Assembly: GCF_900104175.1 (NCBI RefSeq)
Contig: NZ_FNIX01000014.1
Location: forward strand, 1-64,000
Length of the DNA stretch: 64,000 nucleotides
Direction of reading: 5' to 3'
Source of the DNA: Lentzea jiangxiensis
Lineage (GTDB): Bacteria; Actinomycetota; Actinomycetes; Mycobacteriales; Pseudonocardiaceae
In this document: positions 36,526 through 45,677 of the stretch, one piece after another
Numbering within the stretch: position 1 is the stretch's first letter
Layout: every line of letters starts with the position of its first letter
The notes under the pieces: generated by a model
What the model was told of the DNA's origin: nothing
The model's database searches: none
Seen by the model: only the letters and a program-made list of their open reading frames with translations
Position numbers and translations under genes: made by a program

Positions 36526-36548
36526 CGTATTCGGACGTGGAGGACCTC

Positions 36549-37139
36549 GTGGCCACATCATTGCTCGCGTTCATCACCGCTTTCGCGGTGGTGTTCCTCG
36601 TCGAGCTGCCCGACAAGACCATGGTCGCGACCCTGGTGCTGACCACCCGCTACCGCGCGTTGCCGGTGTTCGTCGGCGTCGTCGCGGCCTTCGCCGTGCA
36701 GAGCGTCGTCGCGGCCGCGTTCGGCTCGGCCCTGACCCTGCTGCCCGACCGCGTGGTGGCGGCCGTGGTCGCCGTGCTGTTCGGCGTGGGCGCGTTCATG
36801 CTGCTCAAGGAGGGGTTCTCGCAGGACGGGGACTCAGCGGACGAGGCGGGGACCCGCGCGGTCGTGCCGTTCTGGCGCGCCACCCTGACGTCGTTCGGCG
36901 TGCTGTTCGCGGCGGAGTGGGGCGACGCCTCGCAGCTCGCGACGGCCGGCATCACGGCCCGCTACGGCGAACCGCTGGCCGTCGGCCTGGGCGCCTGGCT
37001 GGCACTGGTCGCCGTGGCCGGGCTCGCCGTGCTCGTGGGGCGCAAGCTCGCCGGTCGCCTGCCGACGCACTGGATCCAGCGGGTGGCCGGGGTGCTCTTC
37101 GCGGTGTTCGCCGTGGTCGCGCTGACGCAGGTGTTCTGA
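36549..37139 (+). CDS. UPF0016/GDT1 family manganese exporter
   Basis: A 196-residue membrane protein with six helices in two repeats. Each repeat carries the family motif: VFLVELPDKTMVATLVL near the start and FAAEWGDASQLATAGI in the second half (E-x-G/P-D-K/R/A-T/S/Q type). Members export Mn2+ (MneA) or exchange Ca2+/Mn2+. GTG at 36549 is preferred because GGAGG (36539-36543) lies five bases upstream; GTG 36537 is less likely. Expression should rise with Mn2+ through the upstream riboswitch. Confidence 0.9.
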   Translation: MATSLLAFITAFAVVFLVELPDKTMVATLVLTTRYRALPVFVGVVAAFAVQSVVAAAFGSALTLLPDRVVAAVVAVLFGVGAFMLLKEGFSQDGDSADEAGTRAVVPFWRATLTSFGVLFAAEWGDASQLATAGITARYGEPLAVGLGAWLALVAVAGLAVLVGRKLAGRLPTHWIQRVAGVLFAVFAVVALTQVF

Positions 37140-37166
37140 CGGGCTTCCACCTGGCGTTCTGCCTGG

Positions 37167-37616
37167 TCACCAGATCGGGCGGAGCCCCGGCCGGTCCTCG
37201 CCGCGGACGTGCCGCAGGTACGCGGCGAGGCCCTGCTTGACGGTGGCGAGCGTGTCCGCGCCGATCGCCTCGGCCATCTCCGCTTCGAGGTCGGACCAGA
37301 GGTTGTCGGCCAGCTTCAGGTAGTCGCGACCCTTCGTGGTGAGCGTGACGTACTGGGCGCGCTTGTCCGTCGGATGCGGTTCTTTCAGCACGTAGCCCCA
37401 CTCGTCGAGCTCGTTGGCGATCTTCGCCGCGGCCTGCTTCGTGACGCCGAGGTGCTGTCCGATGTCGACGGTCGTGGCCCGCTTCTCCTCGAGGAACCGG
37501 AAGACGTAGCCGTGGGCCGGCCGCAGCGGTTCGAGACCGATCTGCCGGAGCCGGTCGTGGAACTGGTCGCCCAGGGCGCGGTACGTCATCGCCAGCAGCA
37601 CGGGCACCGGTTCCAC
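37167..37616 (-). CDS. MarR family transcriptional regulator
   Basis: A 149-residue winged-helix regulator. TTVDIGQHLGVTKQAAAKIANELDEWGYV is the recognition helix region and HPTDKRAQYVTLTTKGRDYL the wing and dimer link. It is divergent from a small cupin gene, and the 79-bp gap holds two near-identical palindromes that it probably binds. GTG at 37616 leaves those sites free. A longer frame is open upstream but would run through the operators. Confidence 0.9.
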   Translation of the reverse strand: MEPVPVLLAMTYRALGDQFHDRLRQIGLEPLRPAHGYVFRFLEEKRATTVDIGQHLGVTKQAAAKIANELDEWGYVLKEPHPTDKRAQYVTLTTKGRDYLKLADNLWSDLEAEMAEAIGADTLATVKQGLAAYLRHVRGEDRPGLRPIW

Positions 37617-37634
37617 CGCTGCTCCTCCGATGTA

Positions 37635-37679
37635 GACAACCAGGTTGACCTTATTGTAAGTTTGGACAACTTGGTTGAC
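37635..37679. promoter_or_regulatory. Twin MarR operators between regulator and cupin genes
   Basis: GACAACCAGGTTGAC (37635-37649) and GACAACTTGGTTGAC (37665-37679) differ at two central bases and each is a CAAC/GTTG dyad. Centres are 30 bp apart, about three helical turns. A TACAAT -10-like hexamer for the regulator gene (complement of 37653-37658) lies between them. Binding would repress both directions. Confidence 0.7.
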
Positions 37680-37695
37680 TACTTTGGAGGTCGTC

Positions 37696-38046
37696 TTGCT
37701 GGTCACGGGAGAGTCCGCCGTCACGCACTCGTTCGGCGGGTTCGAGTTCAGGTCGCTGGCCGTGCCGTCACGCGGCAGCACCGAGATCGCTCTGTGGACC
37801 GTCGACGTGCCGGAGGGCGGGGACGGCACGCCGCACCGCGCGTCGAAGGAGGAGGTGTTCTACGTGCTGTCCGGATCGGTGACGATCCAGGGGCAGACCG
37901 CCGGGACCGGCGACGCCGTGGTGGTGCCGCCGGACACCGAGCTGTCGCTGACGGGAGGGCCGGCGCGCGTGCTGGTCGCCACCTCGGTGGGGATCCGGGG
38001 CACGCTGGCGGACGGGCGGACGATCACGCCGCCCTGGTCGCTCTAG
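37696..38046 (+). CDS. Small cupin-domain protein
   Basis: A 116-residue single cupin. HRASKEEVFYVLSGSVTIQG is cupin motif 1 (His and Glu metal ligands) and AVVVPPDTELSLTGG covers motif 2. TTG at 37696 is chosen because GGAGG (37686-37690) lies five bases upstream. It is controlled from the twin operators shared with the divergent MarR gene. The function is unknown; many such proteins bind metals or small aromatic ligands. Confidence 0.82.
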   Translation: MLVTGESAVTHSFGGFEFRSLAVPSRGSTEIALWTVDVPEGGDGTPHRASKEEVFYVLSGSVTIQGQTAGTGDAVVVPPDTELSLTGGPARVLVATSVGIRGTLADGRTITPPWSL

Positions 38047-38053
38047 TCCGGAC

Positions 38054-38089
38054 GGCGGGCAACCCGCCCTGTTCAGGGGCTTGCCCGCC
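38054..38089. terminator. Hairpin between the cupin and acidic-protein genes
   Basis: GGCGGGCAA and TTGCCCGCC pair over 9 bp around an 18-nt loop that can itself form a CCCTGTTCAGGGG stem. It sits 7 bases after the cupin stop and 39 bases beyond the end of the convergent acidic-protein gene. There is no T-run, so it may be a weak bidirectional terminator. Confidence 0.5.
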
Positions 38090-38128
38090 ATCGGGGATGG
38101 TTGAGGTGCTGCCGGTGGGCAGCTCGCC

Positions 38129-38488
38129 TCAGTTGGCCGGGGAGCCCACTTCGCGGGGAGGCTCCGGCGCGGTGTCCGGGACCTCTTCGCGCAGATCGCG
38201 AGCGATCTTCTTGGCCTCGTCGATGAGCTGCTGCGACTCTTCGAGGCGGCTCTCGTCGGGCGGGACGAGGTCGCTGCCGTCCGCGGCTGCGGTGGTGCGC
38301 TCGCCCGAAGGCACGACGGGGTCTGTTCCGTCCGGCGCGCCGGGCTGCACGTCGTCCACCTCGGCGGAACGCTCGTCGTCCACGGGGACGGGGCGCGCCG
38401 CGTCCGGCACCACGGCGCTGTCCTCGTCCCGGCCGACGGGGCGTTCTTCGTCCAACACGGTCGCGCGGTCTTCGTCAGGTGCGGTCAC
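38129..38488 (-). CDS. Acidic low-complexity protein at the end of the MoxR/SWIM operon
   Basis: A 119-residue protein not recognised. It is very rich in Asp, Glu, Pro and Val, with repeats of the form DEERPVGRDED, VVPDAARPVPVDDERS and VVPSGERTT. It ends with a helical stretch ESQQLIDEAKKIARDLREEV. No membrane segment or signal peptide is seen; most of the chain is probably disordered. Its GTG overlaps the DUF5682 stop (GTGA), so it is translated with that operon and may be a partner or regulator of it. Confidence 0.65.
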   Translation of the reverse strand: MTAPDEDRATVLDEERPVGRDEDSAVVPDAARPVPVDDERSAEVDDVQPGAPDGTDPVVPSGERTTAAADGSDLVPPDESRLEESQQLIDEAKKIARDLREEVPDTAPEPPREVGSPAN

Positions 38489-40662
38489 ACCTCTGGGATC
38501 ACCGGATCGGAAGGACGTGAAACTCCGGCCATGAGGCCTCGGACGTGCGCGGCGAGCCGTTGCGCGATGTCTGGGTCCCATTCGTCGCCGGCGGCCGGGG
38601 TGGGGGTCTCACCGGCCACGACCCGTTCGCCGAGCAGGCGTCGTTCGGCGGGGGTGAAGTCGGTGATGGCGCGGCGCAGCAGGGGCAGGGCGTCGTCGAA
38701 CGCCTCGCCCCGCAGGCCGCTCAGCCACTCGTCGATGAGGCCGAAGAGGCGCGGATCGGCGGCCAGCAGCGTCGCCGAGCCCCGGAGGAAGCCCGCGACG
38801 AACGCCGTGGCGACGTTGCGGTGCAGGCGGGCGGCCACGTCGTCGCTGGTCAGCTCGCCCGCTTCCCAGAGCAGGCGGGTGGCCCTGCCGGTCGGGAGGC
38901 CGTGCGCCTCGGCCTTGACCAGGGCGTGCAGGGCCCGCCACCAGGTCTTCTGGTGGTCGTCGTCCGCGGCGAGACGGGTGGCCTCGTGGGCTCCGTCGAT
39001 GGTGGCGAGCGCGTTCTCGGCCGTTTCGTCGTCGACGTTGCGGCAGGCGAGGGGCAGACCGACGGCCCCTCGCGTCAGCAGGCCGTGCAGGGCCACGCGC
39101 AGCAGTTCCGGGTCGGTGCCGCGGACCGACCCGTAGCGCACGGTCCTGGCCAGGTCCGGGAGGGCGGCGAGCAGTTCGAGGGCGTCGGTGGCCAGGGCGG
39201 CGCAGCGGTCGAGCGCCCCGCGGGCCCCGGCGACGGCCTTGGGCAGCTCGCAGCCCACCGACCTGGTCAGGGTCGCGGCGGCGTCGGCGACCCGCTTGGC
39301 GTCCTTCGCGGACTGGACGAGGACGTTCTCGGCGGCGGTGTGGACGGTCGTGCCGTGGCGGGCGGCGACGGCGACCGAGACCGCGAAGACCGGGTCCCAG
39401 CGCAGCTGCCACACCTCGGCGAACGTGCCGAGGGAGTTGGACCGGTCCGGCCTGCCCCAAGGGACGCCGAGAACTTCCAGGCGCTGCAGGAGTTTCGACC
39501 GTTCGCGGTCGGTGTCCTTGCGGAGGTCCAGTTTGAGCTGCTTGGGCTGGACGTCCGCGGGCAGGCGCAGTTTCCGTTGCAGGCGTTGGAGATCCGCAGC
39601 CAACGGCGATCGCGGGACGGCCTCCCCCACCTCGCCCAGGCGTTCGCCGACGACGAGCTTGCGGTGGACGAGCTGGAGGTGGATCTCCTCGCCGCCGCAC
39701 AGGACGGCGAGCGCGGCCTCGTTGACCTCGCTCAGGCCCGCACTGGGGCGTTCCCTCAGCGCGGCAAGGGTTTCCGCGAGGCGGACGGCCTCCACGGCGC
39801 TCGCGGTCGAGGCCGGCAGGTCTTCTTCCCTGAGCACGGCGGCGGCTTTGGCGAACCAGCGCGGGACCACGTCCTGCTGGTGCTGCCAGAGGTGCGCGTA
39901 CCAGCCCGGCGAGTCGACACCCGCGCCGTAGCCGGACTCGGCGGCGAGCTGGCCGTGGCTCCACGGCACCCAGGTGCCGGAGATCCTGCGGCGGCGCAGG
40001 CCTTTCAGCAACGCGGTGTCGCTCGCGGCCGTCGGTGTGGTCAGCAGGGCGGGAACGTGCCACGCACCGCAGATGACGACGATCGGGCCGTCGGTTTCCT
40101 TGCGCGCCTTGCGGATCGTCTGGCGCATGAACGCTTCCCGCCGGAGCGTGCGCTCCCCCACCTCGTCCTCGAACTCCTCGCGGACGGCCACCATCGCCTC
40201 GGCGATGGCGTTCGCGAGGTCGAGCGGATCGGAGGCGCTGTGCTCGACGACGTCCTCCCACCAGCGTTCGGGGTCGTCGAAGCCCGCCGCCTCGGCGAGC
40301 AGGCCGATGGGGTCGACGTTCCCGCTCGGGCCGTCGTCACCGATCGAGGCAGCCGCGGGCAGGTCGAAGAAACGCGCGGTGGCACCGGTCTCGGCGGCGT
40401 ACCTGAGCGCCTGCCACTCCGGCGAGAACTCCGCGAACGGCCAGAACGCGGCGTTCTCCGGCTCGGTCTCGTCGTGCAGCAGGATCGCGACCGGCGGTGT
40501 CAGGGCGTGGACGTGGTCGAGGAGGGCGTCCGCCTCCGGAGGCCCCTCGATCAGGACGAGCGCCGGCCGGACGGCCTCCAGCGCCCGCTTGACCATCCGG
40601 GCCGAGCCGGGGCCGTGGTGGCGGATGCCGAGCAGGACCGGCCCGGGATCCGGCTCAGTCAC
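38485..40662 (-). CDS. DUF5682 family protein (YehM-like)
   Basis: A 725-residue protein of unknown function. The N-terminal part has LLGIRHHGPGSARMVKRALE (residues 10-29) and VLIEGPPEADALLDHV. IVVICGAWHVPALL follows near residue 200, a layout recalling TraB/erythromycin-esterase-like folds. The long C-terminal half is helical. It is the conserved partner of MoxR, SWIM, DUF5691 and VWA genes in many bacteria, including the E. coli yeh cluster as I recall. Its start overlaps the MoxR gene by 8 bp. Confidence 0.85.
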   Translation of the reverse strand: MTEPDPGPVLLGIRHHGPGSARMVKRALEAVRPALVLIEGPPEADALLDHVHALTPPVAILLHDETEPENAAFWPFAEFSPEWQALRYAAETGATARFFDLPAAASIGDDGPSGNVDPIGLLAEAAGFDDPERWWEDVVEHSASDPLDLANAIAEAMVAVREEFEDEVGERTLRREAFMRQTIRKARKETDGPIVVICGAWHVPALLTTPTAASDTALLKGLRRRRISGTWVPWSHGQLAAESGYGAGVDSPGWYAHLWQHQQDVVPRWFAKAAAVLREEDLPASTASAVEAVRLAETLAALRERPSAGLSEVNEAALAVLCGGEEIHLQLVHRKLVVGERLGEVGEAVPRSPLAADLQRLQRKLRLPADVQPKQLKLDLRKDTDRERSKLLQRLEVLGVPWGRPDRSNSLGTFAEVWQLRWDPVFAVSVAVAARHGTTVHTAAENVLVQSAKDAKRVADAAATLTRSVGCELPKAVAGARGALDRCAALATDALELLAALPDLARTVRYGSVRGTDPELLRVALHGLLTRGAVGLPLACRNVDDETAENALATIDGAHEATRLAADDDHQKTWWRALHALVKAEAHGLPTGRATRLLWEAGELTSDDVAARLHRNVATAFVAGFLRGSATLLAADPRLFGLIDEWLSGLRGEAFDDALPLLRRAITDFTPAERRLLGERVVAGETPTPAAGDEWDPDIAQRLAAHVRGLMAGVSRPSDPVIPEV

Positions 40663-41740
40663 CGCTGGCGTCCAGGCAGGCCCGGTAGAGGTCGCGCCAC
40701 TCGGCGCGCTCCTTCAGCACCGTCTCCAGGTACTCCTGCCACACCGTCGCGTCCGACACCCTGTCCTTGACCACCGACCCGATCAACCCGCTGGCCAGCT
40801 CGTCCGCGCCGAGCGTGCCGTCGCCGAAGTGGCCGGCGAGCGCCATGCCGTTCGCGATCACCGAGATCGCCTCCGCGGTGGACAGGCTGCCGCTGGGCTT
40901 CTTCAGCTGCGTGCGACCGTCCACGGTGGAACCGCCGCGCAGCTCCCGGAAGATCCGCACGACGCGGCGCACCTCGTCGAGCGCGGGCGGTTCGGCGGGC
41001 AGCTGCAGCGCCTTGCCCAGCTGCCGCGCGCGGGTGATGACGATCTCGACCTCGGCGTCCTCGGTCGCGGGAGGCGGCAGCACGACGGTGTTGAAGCGCC
41101 GGGCGAGCGCCGACGACATCTGGTTGACGCCGCGGTCCCTGTCGTTCGCCGTGGCGATGACCGTGAAGCCCGGCACCGCCTGGACCTGCGAGTTGAGCTC
41201 CGGCACCGGCAGCGACTTCTCGCTCAGGACCGTGATGAACGAGTCCTGCACCTCGGACGGCATGCGGGTCAGCTCCTCGACCCTCACCACCGAGCCCTGC
41301 TGCATGCCCTTCATGACCGGGCTCGGCACCAGGGCGTTCTCGCTCGGGCCCTCGGCGATCAGCCGGGCGTAGTTCCAGCCGTAGCGGACCTGGTCCTCGC
41401 TCGTGCCCGCCGTGCCCTGGACCACCAGCGTCGAGTCGCCGGTGATCGCCGCCGCGAGGTGTTCGGACAGCCACGACTTGGCCGTGCCCGGCACACCGAC
41501 GAGCAGCAGCGCCCTGTCCGTGACCAGCGTGCCCACCGCGACCTCGACCAGCCTGCGCGCGCCGACGTACTTCGGCGTGACGACCGTGCCGTCGGGCAGC
41601 GTGCCGCCCAGCACGTACGTGACCACGGCCTGCGGCGACAGGCGCCAGTTCGGTGGCCGCTGCCGGTCGTCCTGAGCCGCGACGGCCTCGAGCTCGGCGG
41701 CGTACTGCTGTTCGGCCGTCGGCCTGAGCACGGCGGTCAC
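40655..41740 (-). CDS. MoxR-type AAA+ ATPase (YehL-like)
   Basis: A 361-residue AAA+ protein. Walker A is GVPGTAKS (82-89), Walker B VVRVEE (151-156) and sensor 1 ATAND (196-200). ALARRFN (211-217) carries the arginine finger region. MoxR ATPases act as chaperones that remodel or load partner proteins, usually with a VWA protein. Here the VWA partner is not next in the operon but at 48366-49508. It overlaps the stop of DUF5691 upstream by 4 bp and the start of DUF5682 downstream by 8 bp, a tightly coupled operon. Confidence 0.92.
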   Translation of the reverse strand: MTAVLRPTAEQQYAAELEAVAAQDDRQRPPNWRLSPQAVVTYVLGGTLPDGTVVTPKYVGARRLVEVAVGTLVTDRALLLVGVPGTAKSWLSEHLAAAITGDSTLVVQGTAGTSEDQVRYGWNYARLIAEGPSENALVPSPVMKGMQQGSVVRVEELTRMPSEVQDSFITVLSEKSLPVPELNSQVQAVPGFTVIATANDRDRGVNQMSSALARRFNTVVLPPPATEDAEVEIVITRARQLGKALQLPAEPPALDEVRRVVRIFRELRGGSTVDGRTQLKKPSGSLSTAEAISVIANGMALAGHFGDGTLGADELASGLIGSVVKDRVSDATVWQEYLETVLKERAEWRDLYRACLDASGD

Positions 41741-43167
41741 GGGGCCTCCCGGGGCGGTTGCGGTGGTGCGAACGATTCGCGCAGGCGGATGCGGAGGCGG
41801 AGGACCTCCAGTTCCAGCGAGTTCTCCGGCCAGCGGCGGGTCAGAGCCTCCCAGCTCGCCCCGAGCAGGTCCGCGTCACCCCGCGCCAGCAGCACGGACG
41901 GCGGACGGCCCGCCCGCCAGCGCGGATCGGGCAGCGCGGCGTAGCGGTGCATCAGCGCGCGGGTGGTCTCGGGCGACCACGGCGCCGGGAGCTGGGCGCA
42001 GGCGTGGTCGAGGAGGTCGTAGTGCCAGTTCTTCGACACGGCCACGACCGCCTGCTCGGCGACGCTCGCGGGCAGTGCTGCCAGCATCTCCAGCTGCTCC
42101 ATGCCGGTCAGCGTCTCGGCGGCCGCGACGGCCCACGGACGCGGGTCCTTCGCCGCGGAGAGCTGACCGGCGACACCCCTGAGCAGAGCCGCGGCCCACG
42201 GCCCCCGCCGGAGCACGTCGGCGGCCTGGGCGTCGTCGGCCCGCAGGGTCGAGGTCCAGTACGACGGCGGGACGCTCGCGGCCGCCGCACGGATGCGCCC
42301 CGCCACGCCCTTCTCGGACCCGTCGCGCATGAGGTCGCGCTGCTCCGCCGGGTCGGCCTGCGCGGTCCAGAGCTCCTCCGGCCGGACGTCGAGCCCGTCC
42401 GCGGTGAGGCGGAGCCCGCGGCGCAGGCGGTGGGCCGCGCGGGCGGCGAGACGTGTGCGCCCCAGGGTGCGCAGGAGCCGGAGTGCCTCGTCGTGGACGG
42501 CCGCCGCGTTGTCGTCGAGGGCCGCTTCGAGCAGCCGTTCGTCCTGCGGCCCCAGGCCGGTCTCGAGGGCGCTGACCAGCACCTGGCGGTCGGCGGAGCG
42601 GCGGGACGCGGCGAACTCCCGCGCGATGAACCCGCCGACGCCCACCGGGTCGGCCTTGCGCTTGCGGCGCAGCGCGCGGACCCGTTGCGCGCTGGGCAGG
42701 TCGAGGACCTCGTCCAGCGGCACCTCGTCCACGAGCGGCGCGGCACCGCTCGCCCAGGACCAGCCCGGGCGGGTGCCCGCGAGCCAGCGGCCCCTCGTGC
42801 CCAGCACCTCGACCACGGCGGCGCGCAGGCCGGGACGGGCCGTGCCGAGGGCGAGCAGCGCGGGGAGCATGCGGTGCTCGGCCACGACGCCGCCGGCCTT
42901 GGCGAGGGCGCACCACTCGGTGAGCAGGACCTCGTCGTCGAGGCTCATGATCGCTTCGAGGACGGCCCTGGCGGCCGGCCTGGGGAAGTCGGCCCGCTCG
43001 GGCGGGGCCGGTGGGAGCGGGTCGGCCTGGACCTCCTGCGGGAGGGTGGCGCCGAACGCGGCCACGCCCAGGGCGGCACAGTCGGCGAGGAGGACCGCGG
43101 GGTCGCCGCCTCCTCTCGTGGTGCCGATGAGGAGGTCTTGGACGGCCTTGGACCAGTCGTCCTTCAC
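41737..43167 (-). CDS. DUF5691 family protein
   Basis: A 476-residue, largely helical protein with repeated Ala/Leu-rich helices that suggest a HEAT-like solenoid. It begins KDDWSKAVQDLLIGTTRGG and includes ALRRKRKADPVGVGGFIARE and LDDNAAAVHDEALRLLRTLG. This composition and position between SWIM and MoxR genes define the DUF5691 family. GTG at 43167 follows GGAGGTGGCGGC. A scaffold role for the MoxR/VWA machinery is inference only. Confidence 0.82.
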   Translation of the reverse strand: MKDDWSKAVQDLLIGTTRGGGDPAVLLADCAALGVAAFGATLPQEVQADPLPPAPPERADFPRPAARAVLEAIMSLDDEVLLTEWCALAKAGGVVAEHRMLPALLALGTARPGLRAAVVEVLGTRGRWLAGTRPGWSWASGAAPLVDEVPLDEVLDLPSAQRVRALRRKRKADPVGVGGFIAREFAASRRSADRQVLVSALETGLGPQDERLLEAALDDNAAAVHDEALRLLRTLGRTRLAARAAHRLRRGLRLTADGLDVRPEELWTAQADPAEQRDLMRDGSEKGVAGRIRAAAASVPPSYWTSTLRADDAQAADVLRRGPWAAALLRGVAGQLSAAKDPRPWAVAAAETLTGMEQLEMLAALPASVAEQAVVAVSKNWHYDLLDHACAQLPAPWSPETTRALMHRYAALPDPRWRAGRPPSVLLARGDADLLGASWEALTRRWPENSLELEVLRLRIRLRESFAPPQPPREAP

Positions 43168-43273
43168 GCCGCCACCTCCGGCAGGGGGTGGGAGCGGCCG
43201 GGGAAGGGGACGTGCGGGGCGACGCGGGAGCGCGCCGGAGGAAGCCGCGGGGCGCCACCGGGCTGCGGCGTGG

Positions 43274-44437
43274 TCACGCGACCACCTCCAGGATGCCGTC
43301 GATCGACACCGCGCCCAGCCGCAGCGCGTGCCCGTCCCACAGGCCCCAGGCGTCGAACGGGACACCGCCGCTCAGCGCCAGCGCCATGTCCAGGCCCGTG
43401 TCGTCGCGCACCGGGAGGCCGTGCCCGGACGGGTCGACCAGAGAGCCCCCGTGCAGCCTCACCGAGGCGCAGCCGAGCGGGAACAGGCGCTGCCACGGGT
43501 CGGCCGTCAGCATCGGTTCCAGGGCCGCCAGGGCCGTGCGCCACGCCGGCGGGGCGGGCACCGGGTCCGGGGTTCGCGAGCCTTCCAACTCGCCGAGGGC
43601 CACGCGGTCCGAGTCCGGGTACCGGTGCACGAGCGCGGAGGACTCCTGGCCGTGCGGCAGGAGCGGGACCGGCGCGCCGACCGCGGAGTGGCGGATCGCG
43701 ACCACCCAGCCCGACGTCCGGCGGCCCCAGCACCACTGGCGGACGGTGCGGACGCGGCCGTCGTCCGTTTCCAGCCGCAGGAGGGCCACCCAGCGGTCGA
43801 ACACGCCCGGGGTGGCCCGGACGGCCTCCTCGGGGATCGTGACGCCCAGGCGCGATCGTGGCTGCACGAAGCACAGGAGGTGCAGGCCGCCCAGGCGGTC
43901 GGCCACGTCGGAGGTCCAGCGGGGACCCGAGCGGGCGACGATCTCCTGGATCTCGGCCACCGCCGCGGCGACGCCGGGGACCTGGGCGTCGATCATGCGG
44001 GCGGTGAACGCCTGCCACCACGACGCCGGGCGGCCGGGCAGGGACGCGATGCCCGCGGAGGCCACGTCGAGCAGCCAGTCGCGCAGGCCGTCGATGCCCG
44101 AGGACATCGCCGAGGCGCGGTTCGCCGCCGTCTTCTCGCGGGCGCGCAGGCGCCTGGCCACGGCCTCCGGTGAGGAGTCGAGCTCACGAGCGGCTCTGCG
44201 GGCCGTCCACTCCCGCACCCAGTCGGGCGGCGGGGCGTCGGGGAGGTCGAGCTCCTGCAGCGAGACGGCGTGCTTGCAGGGGAACTTGCGGGACGGGCAC
44301 GTGCACTTGGCCGAGCCCGCGGCCAGGTCGACGCACACGCGGTACGGCACGGAGCCCGAGCCCGTGTAGAGGCCCCACAGCACCGGCAGGGCCTTGCCCA
44401 GGCCCTGCCAGCGCGTCGGAACGGCTCGTGTCCTCAC
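43274..44437 (-). CDS. SWIM zinc-finger protein (YehQ-like)
   Basis: A 387-residue protein with an N-terminal SWIM finger, CTCPSRKFPCKHA, ligands Cys45, Cys47, Cys54 and His56, preceded by YTGSGSVPYRVCVDL. SWIM fingers bind DNA or proteins. The remainder is helical then beta-rich, with no recognised catalytic motif. GTG at 44437 is the only start before an in-frame upstream stop. It heads the minus-strand operon, with 106 bp before DUF5691 in which I see no structure. Confidence 0.85.
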   Translation of the reverse strand: MRTRAVPTRWQGLGKALPVLWGLYTGSGSVPYRVCVDLAAGSAKCTCPSRKFPCKHAVSLQELDLPDAPPPDWVREWTARRAARELDSSPEAVARRLRAREKTAANRASAMSSGIDGLRDWLLDVASAGIASLPGRPASWWQAFTARMIDAQVPGVAAAVAEIQEIVARSGPRWTSDVADRLGGLHLLCFVQPRSRLGVTIPEEAVRATPGVFDRWVALLRLETDDGRVRTVRQWCWGRRTSGWVVAIRHSAVGAPVPLLPHGQESSALVHRYPDSDRVALGELEGSRTPDPVPAPPAWRTALAALEPMLTADPWQRLFPLGCASVRLHGGSLVDPSGHGLPVRDDTGLDMALALSGGVPFDAWGLWDGHALRLGAVSIDGILEVVA

Positions 44438-44470
44438 GGGACCAAAGTAGCGAGGACCCCCGACAGGAAA

Positions 44471-45643
44471 TCAGGCCGGACCGCGTCGGGCCCACGTCCA
44501 CGCGTACGCCGGGTCCTCGCAGGCCTCCGCGGCCTCGCCCAGTTCCAGCGGCCGGAACGTGTCGACCATGACCGCGGTCTCGTCGAAGTAGTCCACGCCC
44601 AGCGACGCCTCGACGGCTCCGGGCTGCGGGCCGTGCGTGCAGCCCGAGGGGTGCAGCGACATCGAGCCGATGCCGATGCCCGAACCCTTGCGCGCCTCGT
44701 AGTTGCCGCCGACGTAGAACATCAGCTCGTCCGAGTCGACGTTCGCGTGGTTGTACGGCACCGGCACGGCCAGCGGGTGGTAGTCGACCTTGCGCGGGCA
44801 GAACGAGCACACGACGAAGTTCGGGCCCTCGAACGTCTGGTGCACGGGCGGCGGCTGGTGCACGCGGCCGGTGATCGGTTCGAAGTCGCGGATGTTGAAC
44901 GCCCACGGGTACAGGTGCCCGTCCCAGCCCACTACGTCGAACGGGTGGTTGGCGTAGGTGAACTTCGTGAGCCCCGCGCGGTGCCGCACGACCACGTCGA
45001 CGTCGGTGCCCTCGACGAGCAACGGCTCCTCGGGGCCGCGGATGTCGCGCTCGCAGTACGGCGAGTGCTCCAGGAACTGGCCGGCCTTCGACAGGTACCT
45101 CTTCGGCGGCCCGATGTGCCCGGTCGCCTCCAGCACCAGCAGCGACATCGGCGACGACGGCACCACCCGGTACGTGCAGGAGGTCGGGACCACGACGTAG
45201 TCGCCGTCGCCCACCTCCAGCGCGCCGTAGATCGTCTCGACGACGCCGGAACCGCCCTGCACGTACAGCAGCTCGTCACCGGAAGCGTTGCGGTACAGCG
45301 GAGACGGCGCGTTGGCCACCACGAAACCGATGGTCACGTCCGGGTTGTGGAACAGCCGGCGACGCCCGGTCACCGCGTCGACCTCGTCGGAAGCCCAGGT
45401 CAGGTCGGTGGTCTTGAAGTGGCGCGGCTTCAGCGGCAGGTTCGGCGCCACGGTGCCGCGCTCGTCCTTGAGCGTCTCCGCGTTGACGATCGCGGTCGGC
45501 AGGTACCGGTGGTAGAGCAGGGCCGAATCGGCCGAGAACCCCTCGACCCCCATGAGCTCTTCCGCGTAGAGCCCACCGTCCGGTTTGCGGAACTGGGTGT
45601 GGCGCTTTCGGGGGATCTCCCCGACCTGGCGGTAGTGGGCCAT
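44471..45643 (-). CDS. hmgA: Homogentisate 1,2-dioxygenase
   Basis: A 390-residue iron(II) dioxygenase that opens the ring of homogentisate to maleylacetoacetate in tyrosine and phenylalanine breakdown. YVQGGSGVVETIYGALEVGDGDYVVVP shows the cupin-like fold. PVPYNHANVDSDELMFYVGGN and SMSLHPSGCTHGPQPGAVEA carry the His/Glu iron ligands. It is divergent from the unknown gene-fahA operon, an arrangement that allows joint control by the IclR-like regulator. Confidence 0.95.
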   Translation of the reverse strand: MAHYRQVGEIPRKRHTQFRKPDGGLYAEELMGVEGFSADSALLYHRYLPTAIVNAETLKDERGTVAPNLPLKPRHFKTTDLTWASDEVDAVTGRRRLFHNPDVTIGFVVANAPSPLYRNASGDELLYVQGGSGVVETIYGALEVGDGDYVVVPTSCTYRVVPSSPMSLLVLEATGHIGPPKRYLSKAGQFLEHSPYCERDIRGPEEPLLVEGTDVDVVVRHRAGLTKFTYANHPFDVVGWDGHLYPWAFNIRDFEPITGRVHQPPPVHQTFEGPNFVVCSFCPRKVDYHPLAVPVPYNHANVDSDELMFYVGGNYEARKGSGIGIGSMSLHPSGCTHGPQPGAVEASLGVDYFDETAVMVDTFRPLELGEAAEACEDPAYAWTWARRGPA

Positions 45644-45677
45644 GACGTCTCCGGAAGCGTTCGACTATCGGACATCT

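Noticed and set aside
38485-44437. Classical phage-defence island
   Set aside because: The MoxR/SWIM operon resembles conflict systems in part, but no nuclease, methylase, toxin or integrase lies beside it, so it is reported only as an uncharacterised AAA+ system.
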